A DNA stretch of 25,631 nucleotides from Bordetella parapertussis (GTDB lineage: Bacteria; Pseudomonadota; Gammaproteobacteria; Burkholderiales; Burkholderiaceae_B): NCBI GenBank assembly GCA_945911685.1, contig CAMEAW010000035.1, positions 1 through 25,631 of the forward strand, given 5' to 3'. Positions 8,201-16,439 of the stretch are shown here, in pieces (the first letter of the stretch is position 1; each line of letters opens with the position of its first letter). A program made the translations under genes and the position numbers. The notes beneath the pieces were generated by a model. That model saw only the letters and a program-made list of their open reading frames with translations. It was not told the DNA's origin and made no database searches.

Positions 8201-8809
8201 CGCGTACCGACTCATTGCCCAACCCAGCACCCCGTAATCAAGAATCTCTTGCACGCTTGACGGAAACAAAACAGGGATGCCACAGGCCTTCAAAATATGA
8301 TCACTTTGGTGCGGCAAGGTGGACGACTTTGCAGAGTGGTCATCGCCTGCGACCACCAGCACACCGCCTAGCGGTGAGGTACCGGCCGCATTGGCGTGTT
8401 TAAACACGTCACCGCATCGATCAACGCCCGGGCCTTTGCCGTACCACAGACCAAACACACCATCGTATTTGGCACCCTCAAACATGTTGACCTGTTGCGA
8501 GCCCCACACAGAGGTCGCGGCTAAATCCTCATTCACTCCAGGCTGAAACACCACATGGTGTTGCTTAAGCCGTTCGGCGGCTTTCCAGAGGTTTTGATCC
8601 ACGCCTCCCAGCGGCGAACCCCTGTAGCCAGAAATAAAGCCGGCCGTATTGAACCCGTCGCGTTGATCACGCACCCGTTGGTTCATGGGCAAGCGTACCA
8701 ACGCATGCACTCCACTGAGCCACGCACGGCCTGCAGCAAGATCGTATTTGTCGTCTAACTTGACTGCGTTGAGGGCTTGTAACTGTTTGTCTGAGAAGGG
8801 GGCATTCAT
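5222..8809 (-). CDS. Fused indolepyruvate ferredoxin oxidoreductase (2-oxoacid oxidoreductase), 1195 aa
   Basis: TPP- and Fe-S-dependent enzyme that converts aryl or branched 2-oxoacids to acyl-CoA with an electron carrier such as ferredoxin. All parts are in one chain, as in proteobacterial members of about 1150-1200 residues. In order: pyrimidine-binding domain with FISGYRGSPLGG and HSDQ-like region (N-terminal third); CSGCPHN motif (about 459-465); TPP-binding domain with GGEGAPWIGQ and LGDGTYFHSG (about 500-530); Fe-S region with CEGCGDCSTQSNC and a later CNKDYSCLKGFC (about 661-704); gamma domain with GVGGTGVVTIGQLLG (about 750); and a C-terminal DUF6537-like domain. An ATG at 8848 is possible, but the ATG at 8809 has AAGGAG (8819-8824) 9 bases upstream and is preferred. 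Its gene is convergent with the thiolase/DUF35 pair. Exact 2-oxoacid unknown. Confidence 0.93.
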   Translation of the reverse strand: MNAPFSDKQLQALNAVKLDDKYDLAAGRAWLSGVHALVRLPMNQRVRDQRDGFNTAGFISGYRGSPLGGVDQNLWKAAERLKQHHVVFQPGVNEDLAATSVWGSQQVNMFEGAKYDGVFGLWYGKGPGVDRCGDVFKHANAAGTSPLGGVLVVAGDDHSAKSSTLPHQSDHILKACGIPVLFPSSVQEILDYGVLGWAMSRYAGLWVGMKCITDIVEVSATVDVDPERVQVNIPQDFELPEGGLNIRLGDTPLAQEARLLDQKLYAALAFARANGLNRQLWPVPDAQARFGIITSGKAYLDTTQALLDLGLTPEVCQQIGVRLFKVGMVWPLESTGLLSFAENLDEILVVEEKRQMLEYQVKEELFGWIGRGKKIPRVVGKFDDKDGGEWAVPQSPWLLPAHYEFSPSMVARAIATRLLRLELPAPVRAQIEARLAFIAARELELARPRVVAERKPWFCSGCPHNTSTRVPEGSRAMAGIGCHYMALWMDRSTHVFTQMGGEGAPWIGQAPFTHENHVFVNLGDGTYFHSGLLAIRAAVTANVNITYKILFNDAVAMTGGQPVDGQITVPVMAAQVLAEGVGRVVVVTDEPEKYAQMTGLPAGVPVVHRDELDRIQKELREVSGVTALIYDQTCATEKRRRRKRGAFPDPARRVVINSRVCEGCGDCSTQSNCLSIEPLETELGRKRVINQSSCNKDYSCLKGFCPSLVTVEGGQLRRPKLIEANDTHAQEVPDPALPQLTGSYGIFVAGVGGTGVVTIGQLLGMAAHLEGKAGSVLDMAGLAQKGGAVFSHAIIAPTAADILNTRIALGQADLVLGADLVVGSSVEAVTRMRPAHTRMLLNADVAPTAAFISNPNWTLAARELRQELEHACGEGRIQSVDASEMAVKLLGDAVYANPLLMGFAYQQGWIPLHHRSLEQAIVLNGVQVKKNLEAFNWGRCAAHEPQLVAQLLGAEPQAPIPTSQGATVVEFKRAGSEFEQVREHRAAFLREYQNAAYASQYLSFVNAVSDAEMQACGTQRLSLVVARYLFKLMAYKDEYEVARLYTDGEFLRSLDEQFEGDWSVHFHLAAPLFAKRDGKGHLIKAKFGPRMLVVFRLLAKLKGLRGTWMDVFGYTAERRAERALIVEYRETVLGMLGKLTRGSLEKAVEVAGVPEEIRGYGHVKEAALVRAEALRGQLLAEFEVAGAGAGGSRAA

Positions 8810-8951
8810 TGGTCTCGACTCCTTGTGAGTAGTGTGGTCCGATGCCATTGACGTCGATCACTCTTTTGAAGAACCGTAGTCAAGCACCGATAAGTGTTTA
8901 AGGCTTGGTACACACCTTATTGATCTGCTACTAGCTCTGTTTTAACCCCGT

Positions 8952-9007
8952 CTTGCCGCTGCGGCAAGCCCCGGCTGACACAGGCATAATGCAAAAGCGG
9001 TGCTTTT
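8952..9007 (+). promoter_or_regulatory. mutY leader: 17-bp palindrome, -10-like box and a start-proximal hairpin
   Basis: The 198-base gap between the IOR gene (minus) and mutY (plus) holds a perfect palindrome CTTGCCGCTGCGGCAAG (8952-8968), a CATAAT box (8985-8990) that could be the mutY -10, and AAAAGC-GGT-GCTTTT (8993-9007), a small dyad ending directly before the ATG. No strong Shine-Dalgarno sequence precedes the ATG. If the -10 box is right, the palindrome overlaps the -35 region and the mRNA leader is only about ten bases long. The rest of the gap shows nothing I can name. Confidence 0.4.
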
Positions 9008-10135
9008 ATGGCCAACAATCAACAAGCAACTCAAATAAATATGAAAATCGCCCCCCGCTTAGTGGCGTGGCAACGCAAGCATGGTCGCCATGGTTTGCCC
9101 TGGCAAAACACGCACGACCCCTACAGGGTGTGGCTCTCTGAGATCATGTTGCAACAAACCCAGGTCACGGCTGTCATCGATTATTACCAACGCTTTTTAA
9201 CGCGATTTCCAAGCGTCAAGGATTTAGCACAAGCGTCAGCGGATGAAGTGATGGCGCATTGGGCCGGTTTGGGTTACTACGCCCGAGCGCGTAATCTTCA
9301 CGCCTGTGCGAAGCAAGTGATGAGTACTTGGCACGGAAAATTTCCACCCGATGCTGCGGGCTTGGTCACCCTACCTGGCATCGGCCCTTCGACTGCGGCT
9401 GCGATCGCTGCCTTTTGTTATGGCGAGCGCGCAGCAATTCTTGACGGCAATGTTAAACGCGTTTTAGCGCGGCTATTAGCCCTTGAGGGCGACCCCACAA
9501 GCCGCGCAATTGACTTGCAACTGTGGTCACACGCGCGCGCGCTCGTCCCTACAGCGCGCACCTGCGCTCAAGACCCCGATGCCATGGCGGCGTACACGCA
9601 GGGTCTGATGGATCTGGGCGCGACGGTATGCACCCGCAGCCGCCCAAAGTGCGAGGCCTGCCCTCTTAAAAAAGACTGCCTTGCCCACATCCAAGGGCGC
9701 TGTGACGAACTGCCTTGGCCGCGCGCGCGTAAGGCGTTGCCTGAACGCAGCACCGCAATGCTGGTGGCCTACCAAGCAGGCAAGATATTACTCACGAAAC
9801 GCCCCGCTACAGGCATTTGGGGCGGCCTCTGGAGCCTACCAGAATGCGATCCGCAGCTCGCGCCAACAACAGCCTGTGAACAACTCGGCTTGACCGTCAA
9901 AACGACCGACACACTCGCCGAGTTTTTACATATCTTTACCCATTACCGACTGATCATTCGCCCCCACCTCATGCATGTGGCACTCGAAGAGGCGACGCAC
10001 GTTGATGCCGCGCAAGGCTTAGCCGGGGGCGGCGAATGGGTGCCCATCCACGAACTTCATAACCGCGGCCTACCCGCACCGGTACGTAAACTGTTAGATG
10101 GATTGACAGCAGCGCGCTTAATCACCATACCCTAA
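9008..10135 (+). CDS. mutY: A/G-specific adenine DNA glycosylase MutY, 375 aa
   Basis: Removes adenine mispaired with 8-oxoguanine in base excision repair. The catalytic core shows LPWQNTHDPYRVWLSEIMLQ with Glu45, the helix-hairpin-helix LPGIGPSTAAAI (about 122-133), Asp146 in ILDGNVKRVLAR, and a 4Fe-4S cluster motif C-x6-C-x2-C-x5-C (C208, C215, C218, C224). The C-terminal NUDIX-like 8-oxoG recognition domain (about 245-370) is present, with GIWGGLWSLPE. Length is typical. The ATG at 9008 is the first in frame; an internal ATG at 9041 has no better ribosome site. The stop codon overlaps the stop of rodA on the other strand, with no terminator between them. Confidence 0.97.
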   Translation: MANNQQATQINMKIAPRLVAWQRKHGRHGLPWQNTHDPYRVWLSEIMLQQTQVTAVIDYYQRFLTRFPSVKDLAQASADEVMAHWAGLGYYARARNLHACAKQVMSTWHGKFPPDAAGLVTLPGIGPSTAAAIAAFCYGERAAILDGNVKRVLARLLALEGDPTSRAIDLQLWSHARALVPTARTCAQDPDAMAAYTQGLMDLGATVCTRSRPKCEACPLKKDCLAHIQGRCDELPWPRARKALPERSTAMLVAYQAGKILLTKRPATGIWGGLWSLPECDPQLAPTTACEQLGLTVKTTDTLAEFLHIFTHYRLIIRPHLMHVALEEATHVDAAQGLAGGGEWVPIHELHNRGLPAPVRKLLDGLTAARLITIP

Positions 10136-11268
10136 GTCCGAAGCGGTCGGTATTTGCTGATACTCATCAAGATGCCGCACGCGATGCCGATCGTCAGCAA
10201 AGCCGTGCCGCCATAACTCAAAAACGGCAAAGGTACGCCCACGACCGGCAAAATGCCCGTGACCATCCCCACATTCACAAACACATAAATAAATAACACC
10301 ATCGTCAACGCCCCGGCAAGCAATCGCTCTCCGTAATTTTGGGCGCCCAGCGCAATCGCCAACCCTCGAAAAATCAAAAGCAAATACAACACAAGTAAAG
10401 TAACGCCGCCATACAAGCCAAATTCTTCAGCAAACACCGCAAAGATAAAGTCTGTGGTTCGCTCGGGAATAAAGTCTAAATGGGTCTGTGTACCATTCAT
10501 GTAACCCTTGCCGTACAAGCCGCCCGAACCGACTGCGATCGTCGATTGAATCGTATGAAACCCCTTGCCTAAAGGATCAGTGTTGGGATCAAGCAAGGTA
10601 CAGATTCGATGTTTTTGATAGTCATGCAAAACCACCCAGTCAAAATCATCATCGCATAAGGTTTCTTGATTGACGTAAATCGAACCGATTCCGACCACAC
10701 CGATTAGCACGACCGGGACCAGAAATTTAAACGACATTCCGGCAAAATAAATAACAAAAAATCCGGCACTAAAAACAAGTATGGCTGTACCTAAATCAGG
10801 CTGCTTCACGATCAGTAAAAATGGCACAAGCAACAGGGCACTTGAGATGCATAGGTCTAAAAACTTCATTGGGCCTTCACGCTTTTGAAAATACCAAGCC
10901 AACATCAGCGGTGCGGCAATTTTCATCATTTCAGACGGTTGAATGCGCGTGATACCTAAATTTAACCAACGCGTCGCACCCTTACTGGTTTCACCCGCAA
11001 ACATGACAGCAAGAAGTAGCGTGATCCCAAGCACGTAAAACGGTACGGCAAATTTTAAAATTAACCGTGGTGGCGTCACGGCAACCACCCACATGGCTAC
11101 AAACGCCACGTAAAAATTGCGTGCCTGGTCAGCAAAACGTGCATCAGTGCTTCCCACGGCAGAATGCATCACGACCATCCCCACCGTTGCGAGTAACGAC
11201 AAAATTAGCATGAGCGGCCAATCGATCGATGTGAGGCATCGAAACAGCACTCTAAAAATAATTTTCAT
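10132..11268 (-). CDS. rodA: Rod-shape SEDS glycosyltransferase RodA, 378 aa
   Basis: Integral membrane SEDS peptidoglycan polymerase acting with PBP2 in lateral wall growth. The sequence has about ten hydrophobic segments and the family hallmarks: RWLNLGITRIQPSEMMKIA (about 96-114), KQPDLGTAILVFSAGFF (about 154-170), the extracellular loop with HLDFIPERTTDFIFAVFAEE, and PLPFLSYGGTALLTIGIACG near the C-terminus. Length fits the family. The ATG (11266-11268) overlaps the mrdA stop as ATGA, so the two are translationally coupled and last in the mre operon. The stop codon overlaps that of mutY. Confidence 0.97.
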   Translation of the reverse strand: MKIIFRVLFRCLTSIDWPLMLILSLLATVGMVVMHSAVGSTDARFADQARNFYVAFVAMWVVAVTPPRLILKFAVPFYVLGITLLLAVMFAGETSKGATRWLNLGITRIQPSEMMKIAAPLMLAWYFQKREGPMKFLDLCISSALLLVPFLLIVKQPDLGTAILVFSAGFFVIYFAGMSFKFLVPVVLIGVVGIGSIYVNQETLCDDDFDWVVLHDYQKHRICTLLDPNTDPLGKGFHTIQSTIAVGSGGLYGKGYMNGTQTHLDFIPERTTDFIFAVFAEEFGLYGGVTLLVLYLLLIFRGLAIALGAQNYGERLLAGALTMVLFIYVFVNVGMVTGILPVVGVPLPFLSYGGTALLTIGIACGILMSISKYRPLRT

Positions 11269-13211
11269 GGGGTCACCCTCGCCGCTGCGCTCACTCGAGA
11301 CGCGTCGGGCACCACGTTCTCAGTCCGTCGTGTGGGTGTCGTGGTACTCGGCCCAGGCTTTGTCTTTGTCTCACGCAACAACCAGGCATCAAAGACCTTG
11401 CGCACAATCGGTGCGGCGACACTGCCGCCCCAACCTGCATTTTCGACGATCACCGCAATCGCAATTTTTGGCTGAGTGGCCGGAGCGAACGCCATAAAAA
11501 GCGCATGATCACGCAAGCGCTCATCGATCGCACTACTTTGATATTTAGCACCACGCAAGCTGTACACCTGCGCCGTACCCGTTTTACCGGCAGTCGTGTA
11601 GGGTGCGCCAACAAACGCTGCGGCAGCTGTACCAGAGACCGTCACCTCGGTCAACGCTCGCTTGACAACTTGAAGATGCTCTTTTTTAAGCGGGATTTTA
11701 TGAGAGGCCTCGACCACGGTTTGGGTCTGCTCGTCGGTGCGTGCGTTTTTGATCGTACGTACCAAGTGCGGCTTCATGTAAACACCATCGTTGGCTAACA
11801 CGGCCGTTGCTTGCGCCAATTGCATCAGCGTAAAGGAGTTATAGCCCTGGCCGACAGCAATTGAAATAGTCTCGCCCGCATACCAGCGCTGTTGTTCGCG
11901 ATTTTTATATGCCCCGCGCTTCCAGTCGGTCGAGGGCAACACACCGCGCCGTTCGCCTTCAATGTCGATACCTGTAAGTTGACCAAACCCAAAAGGTTTC
12001 ATAAAGTCATGCAGGTTATTCACACCAATCTCGGGGCCCAGCGAATAAAAATACGTATCAGACGACACCACTAGCGCTCGATGCATATCTATCGTCCCAA
12101 ACGCTGTCGAGCCCGAGTTTCGAAACCGCTGTCCACCAAATTCAAAATAACCTGGATCAGAAATCAAATCGGTCGCACGCCGTTTATTTAACTCAAGCCC
12201 GGCTAGCGCCACAAAGGGCTTATACGTCGAGCCAATCGGATAGGTACCATACACGGGTCGATTGATTAAGGGGTGATCAGGCGATTCGTTCAGAAGGCGC
12301 CAGCTTTCTACATCGATGCCGTCAATAAAGAGGTTCGGATCAAAGGATGGTTGAGACACAAACGCCAGCACGTCACCCGTAGCCGGCTCGATCGCGACCA
12401 AGGCACCACGCAAATCTTTGAACGCCTCTTCGGCAATGCGTTGCAAGCCCATATCCAAGGACAAGACTAAATTTGAGCCGGGTGTCGGGTCGACACGCCT
12501 GAGTACTCGCACAGGCTTTCCTCGAGACGTCACTTCTAGCTCTTCAAGGCCTGCCTTGCCGTGCAAGGCCGTTTCGTAGGTCTTTTCAATCCCCTTTTTA
12601 CCAATAATGTCGGTGCCGCGGTAGTTGCCGGTTTCACCGCGTGCCTCAAGCGCTGCGACATCGCCTTCTGATATGCGACCAACATAACCAATGACATGCC
12701 CTGCGGATTTGCCTTGCGGATACTCGCGTACCCAGCGTGCGCGCAACTGTACTCCAGCAAATCGCAGAGAATTCGCCGAAAAGAAAGCGGCCTCTGTTTC
12801 ATTTAAATTATTACGCAGGACGATGCTCGCGTACTTGCCGGATTCAGCCGCCCGTCTTTTAAAACGCCGCTGATCTGCCGCGCTAATGAAGACGACTGGG
12901 GTCAAGGCCTCAAATAGCTCGTCAATATTTCCGGCCCGCGCTGGCACCACTTCAAGCGTGTAACTCAAATAATTGCGGGCAAGAACCTCGCCGTTACGAT
13001 CGACAATCTCACCCCGACGCGGCGCAATAGGGACTACCGCGAGTCGATTGCTATCGGCGCGAGCAGACAAACCTTCATGCCGCTCAACCTGCAACACCCA
13101 AAAGCGTAGCGACAATAAACCAAAACAGCACAACGCAAAAAGACCTGCCACGACAACCCGCAGCATAAAGTTATTTTTTTGTTGCTGATCGTTTTTGTTA
13201 AAGTCAAACAT
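11265..13211 (-). CDS. mrdA: Penicillin-binding protein 2 (rod elongation transpeptidase), 648 aa
   Basis: Class B PBP that crosslinks peptidoglycan with RodA during elongation. One N-terminal membrane anchor (about residues 16-40) is followed by a dimerisation/pedestal domain with APRRGEIVDRNGEVLARN (63-80), and the transpeptidase domain with STYK (Ser328 nucleophile, Lys331), SSD (383-385) and KTG (543-545). The tail after about 615 is Pro/Thr/Arg-rich, as in related species. No clear Shine-Dalgarno sequence lies before the ATG at 13211, 12 bases after the mreD stop, so translation may be coupled to mreD. mrdA, not ftsI, is supported by the RodA and MreBCD neighbours. Confidence 0.97.
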   Translation of the reverse strand: MFDFNKNDQQQKNNFMLRVVVAGLFALCCFGLLSLRFWVLQVERHEGLSARADSNRLAVVPIAPRRGEIVDRNGEVLARNYLSYTLEVVPARAGNIDELFEALTPVVFISAADQRRFKRRAAESGKYASIVLRNNLNETEAAFFSANSLRFAGVQLRARWVREYPQGKSAGHVIGYVGRISEGDVAALEARGETGNYRGTDIIGKKGIEKTYETALHGKAGLEELEVTSRGKPVRVLRRVDPTPGSNLVLSLDMGLQRIAEEAFKDLRGALVAIEPATGDVLAFVSQPSFDPNLFIDGIDVESWRLLNESPDHPLINRPVYGTYPIGSTYKPFVALAGLELNKRRATDLISDPGYFEFGGQRFRNSGSTAFGTIDMHRALVVSSDTYFYSLGPEIGVNNLHDFMKPFGFGQLTGIDIEGERRGVLPSTDWKRGAYKNREQQRWYAGETISIAVGQGYNSFTLMQLAQATAVLANDGVYMKPHLVRTIKNARTDEQTQTVVEASHKIPLKKEHLQVVKRALTEVTVSGTAAAAFVGAPYTTAGKTGTAQVYSLRGAKYQSSAIDERLRDHALFMAFAPATQPKIAIAVIVENAGWGGSVAAPIVRKVFDAWLLRETKTKPGPSTTTPTRRTENVVPDASRVSAAARVTP

Positions 13212-13223
13212 GTCTGTCTGGTG

Positions 13224-13811
13224 TCACCCTGCTGTTGTCTCAGGATCTTGCAGTCGGTGCTGAGGCAACAACAATAACCACGCAATCAGAGGCCACAGCG
13301 CGGCGGTCAACAGCGCCGAAATCGACCACGACCAACCCGGCCATGCACTGACAAGAAAAGCACCAATAAGCGCCCCAAGCGCCTTGGTGGCTACCAACGG
13401 CGGTAACAAATGCAAGGCTTGGCTGACCAATTCAAAGCGCAACAAACGCCTCTGCAAAGACAGCGCAGCAAACACGGTAAGGGCGTAAGTCAGTGCCTGC
13501 AGGCCCAAGGGACCAACATCGTGCACGTCCATGATCAGCCCAAACACAAAAGCAGTCAGCAAGCCAACACGACGAGAGTCGTGCAACGACCAAAATACAA
13601 TCACCAGCAGTAGTAAATCAGGCGCCATAGGCCAGGTCCGCCAGGGCAGTAAAGATAATAGCCAAACTCCGACCAGCGTCGCCCAGACAAAAAACAGACT
13701 GGTGGCGTGATCGATCGGATTTGGGCCGACCGGACGCGGCAGAGGTACGGGAGGGGGCGCGATACCCGAGCGTGAGGGCCTTATCGTCTTACTTCGATTT
13801 TGGATTGGCAC
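13224..13811 (-). CDS. mreD: Rod shape-determining membrane protein MreD, 195 aa
   Basis: Small polytopic inner-membrane protein of the elongasome. After a Pro-rich cytoplasmic N-terminus (APPPVPLPRPVGPNP, about 18-32) come five to six hydrophobic segments, with the family's GLLTAFVFGLIMDVHDVGPLG stretch in the middle. The open frame runs far upstream across mreC, but the real start is best placed at a GTG at 13811: it is preceded by AAAGGAGG with 6-base spacing, the best ribosome site in the window, and gives a length close to family size. It then overlaps the end of mreC by 23 bases. Confidence 0.92.
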   Translation of the reverse strand: MPIQNRSKTIRPSRSGIAPPPVPLPRPVGPNPIDHATSLFFVWATLVGVWLLSLLPWRTWPMAPDLLLLVIVFWSLHDSRRVGLLTAFVFGLIMDVHDVGPLGLQALTYALTVFAALSLQRRLLRFELVSQALHLLPPLVATKALGALIGAFLVSAWPGWSWSISALLTAALWPLIAWLLLLPQHRLQDPETTAG

Positions 13812-14703
13812 GCGGCGCCTCCTTTGAAGCGGCGGGTTTGACAGAACCCACCGCGAGGTCAGTCTCAATCGGGACCTGTAAAACCAAAAACTGTCTGTAG
13901 CGCTCAGGGTGCGAGGAGGGCATCGCTTCGGCGCGCGCAAAACCTGACGCCGAACTGCGCTGAACCTGATCGATACGTCCGACCGACAGCCCTGGCGGAA
14001 ACACACCACCCACACCGCTTGTGACCAATACGTCGCCTTCGCGAATGTCGGCATCAGAAGAAAAGTAGCGCACCTCGACTTTGCCTGGAGTCGTGGAACC
14101 AAAAGCGATTAAACGCAACCCGTTGCGCAGGACCTGCACGGGAATTGAAATAATTTCGTCGGTCAACATGGCCGCTTCTGAAGTCATCGGCGACACACGC
14201 GTGATCTGCCCAACCACACCACCCTCGTCAAGAATAGGCATGCCGACCAAGATGCCCGCACGACTGCCCTTGTTAAAGACAAGTCTGCGACTGAATGTAT
14301 TGGCCGGCTCGTATAGAACCTCGACCACGACCGTAGGATGCTCTGCCGCCTTTTCAAAGACCCCTAGCAGTCGTCTCAATTGCGCATTTTCAGCGCCTAA
14401 AAGTGCTGCATTCGCCGTGACCTGCGCCAACTCGATGCGCTGCCTTTGCAAGGCTTCAGTTTCAGATTTGATTGAGGCAGCGGCATCGAACCAATCGTTA
14501 CTCAGCGAAATCAAATCGCGCGGAAACATAATAAAGCGTTGAAAAGGATATAACGTTGCCGATAACAATTCACGCACTGGATTTGTGCTTTTGTAAGTCG
14601 CATCTGTAAACAAAAGCGCGAATGCCACCAACATGAGCAGAGTCAGTTTGACCTCTGCGGCGGGACCGCGTCGAAAAAGCCTGAGAGTGGCAGGTCGTTG
14701 CAT
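13789..14703 (-). CDS. mreC: Rod shape-determining protein MreC, 304 aa
   Basis: Bitopic periplasmic scaffold protein that links MreB/MreD with PBP2. One membrane segment (KLTLLMLVAFALLFTD, about 19-34) is followed by a coiled coil (about 65-110, with IKSETEALQRQRIELAQ and AALLGAENAQLRRLL) and the paired beta-barrel domain (about 115-275) holding NKGSRAGILVGMPILDEGG and LVTSGVGGVFPPGLSVG. The C-terminal end is a charged, Ala/Pro/Lys-rich tail. I take the ATG at 14703 (MQRPATLRLFRRGPAAEV), which fits how relatives begin; a GTG at 14724 is an alternative that adds 7 residues. The end overlaps mreD. Confidence 0.95.
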   Translation of the reverse strand: MQRPATLRLFRRGPAAEVKLTLLMLVAFALLFTDATYKSTNPVRELLSATLYPFQRFIMFPRDLISLSNDWFDAAASIKSETEALQRQRIELAQVTANAALLGAENAQLRRLLGVFEKAAEHPTVVVEVLYEPANTFSRRLVFNKGSRAGILVGMPILDEGGVVGQITRVSPMTSEAAMLTDEIISIPVQVLRNGLRLIAFGSTTPGKVEVRYFSSDADIREGDVLVTSGVGGVFPPGLSVGRIDQVQRSSASGFARAEAMPSSHPERYRQFLVLQVPIETDLAVGSVKPAASKEAPRANPKSK

Positions 14704-14740
14704 GATGGCTCGGTACTTAATCACTCACCAGTTGGGCACC

Positions 14741-14789
14741 GTTGGCGCCCGCTGCGTTCGTTTTATGGAGGCGCCAACTATAGCGCCTC
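14741..14789. promoter_or_regulatory. Competing inverted repeats in the mreB-mreC gap
   Basis: In the 110-base gap between mreB and mreC, GTTGGCGCC (14741-14749) can pair with GGCGCCAAC (14770-14778), while GAGGCGC (14768-14774) can pair with GCGCCTC (14783-14789). The two pairings share bases 14770-14774, so they exclude each other. No U-run follows in the leftward transcript, so this is not a plain intrinsic terminator. It may be an mRNA processing or attenuation site that sets MreB above MreC. Confidence 0.4.
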
Positions 14790-14813
14790 ATCGCCCGTCG
14801 ATGCGCGGCCGGA

Positions 14814-16130
<1,317 letters not shown>

Positions 16131-16439
16131 ATGGCTATTACCGAACAAGAAGTCACTCGAATCGCCCGTTTGGCACGGCTCACACTCTCACCTGAGCAAA
16201 ACCTTCAGGCCCAAGGCGATCTGAACAAGATTATTGGGCTGATCCAAGAGCTGCAGGCCGTTGACACCACTCGAGTCGAACCACTCGCTCACCCGCTGTC
16301 GGCGCTGCGAGACGTTCATTTACGGCTGCGTGAAGACATCGTCACCGAGATATCGTCACCCGATAGGCGCGAGGCACTTATGGTCAACGCCCCAGCCAAG
16401 ACCGAGGGGCTATTTTTGGTTCCAAAGGTGATTGAATAA
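16131..16439 (+). CDS. gatC: Asp-tRNA(Asn)/Glu-tRNA(Gln) amidotransferase subunit C, 102 aa
   Basis: Small belt-like subunit that wraps GatA and GatB and stabilises the complex. The sequence shows the usual N-terminal helix (ITEQEVTRIARLARLTLSPE) and the LAHPLSALRDVHLRLREDIV stretch, and ends with APAKTEGLFLVPKVIE, the family C-terminus. Length is typical. gatA begins on the base after the gatC stop, so the two are translationally coupled; an AAAGGTG just before the gatC stop can serve as the gatA ribosome site. Confidence 0.96.
   Translation: MAITEQEVTRIARLARLTLSPEQNLQAQGDLNKIIGLIQELQAVDTTRVEPLAHPLSALRDVHLRLREDIVTEISSPDRREALMVNAPAKTEGLFLVPKVIE

Noticed and set aside
8810..8848. N-terminal extension of the IOR protein by 13 residues
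   Set aside because: An AAGGAG sits within this stretch at proper spacing for the ATG at 8809.
13812..14102. N-terminal extension of mreD to the open-frame limit at 14102
   Set aside because: It would overlap mreC for over 300 bases and give a protein far longer than MreD; the GTG at 13811 has an excellent ribosome site.
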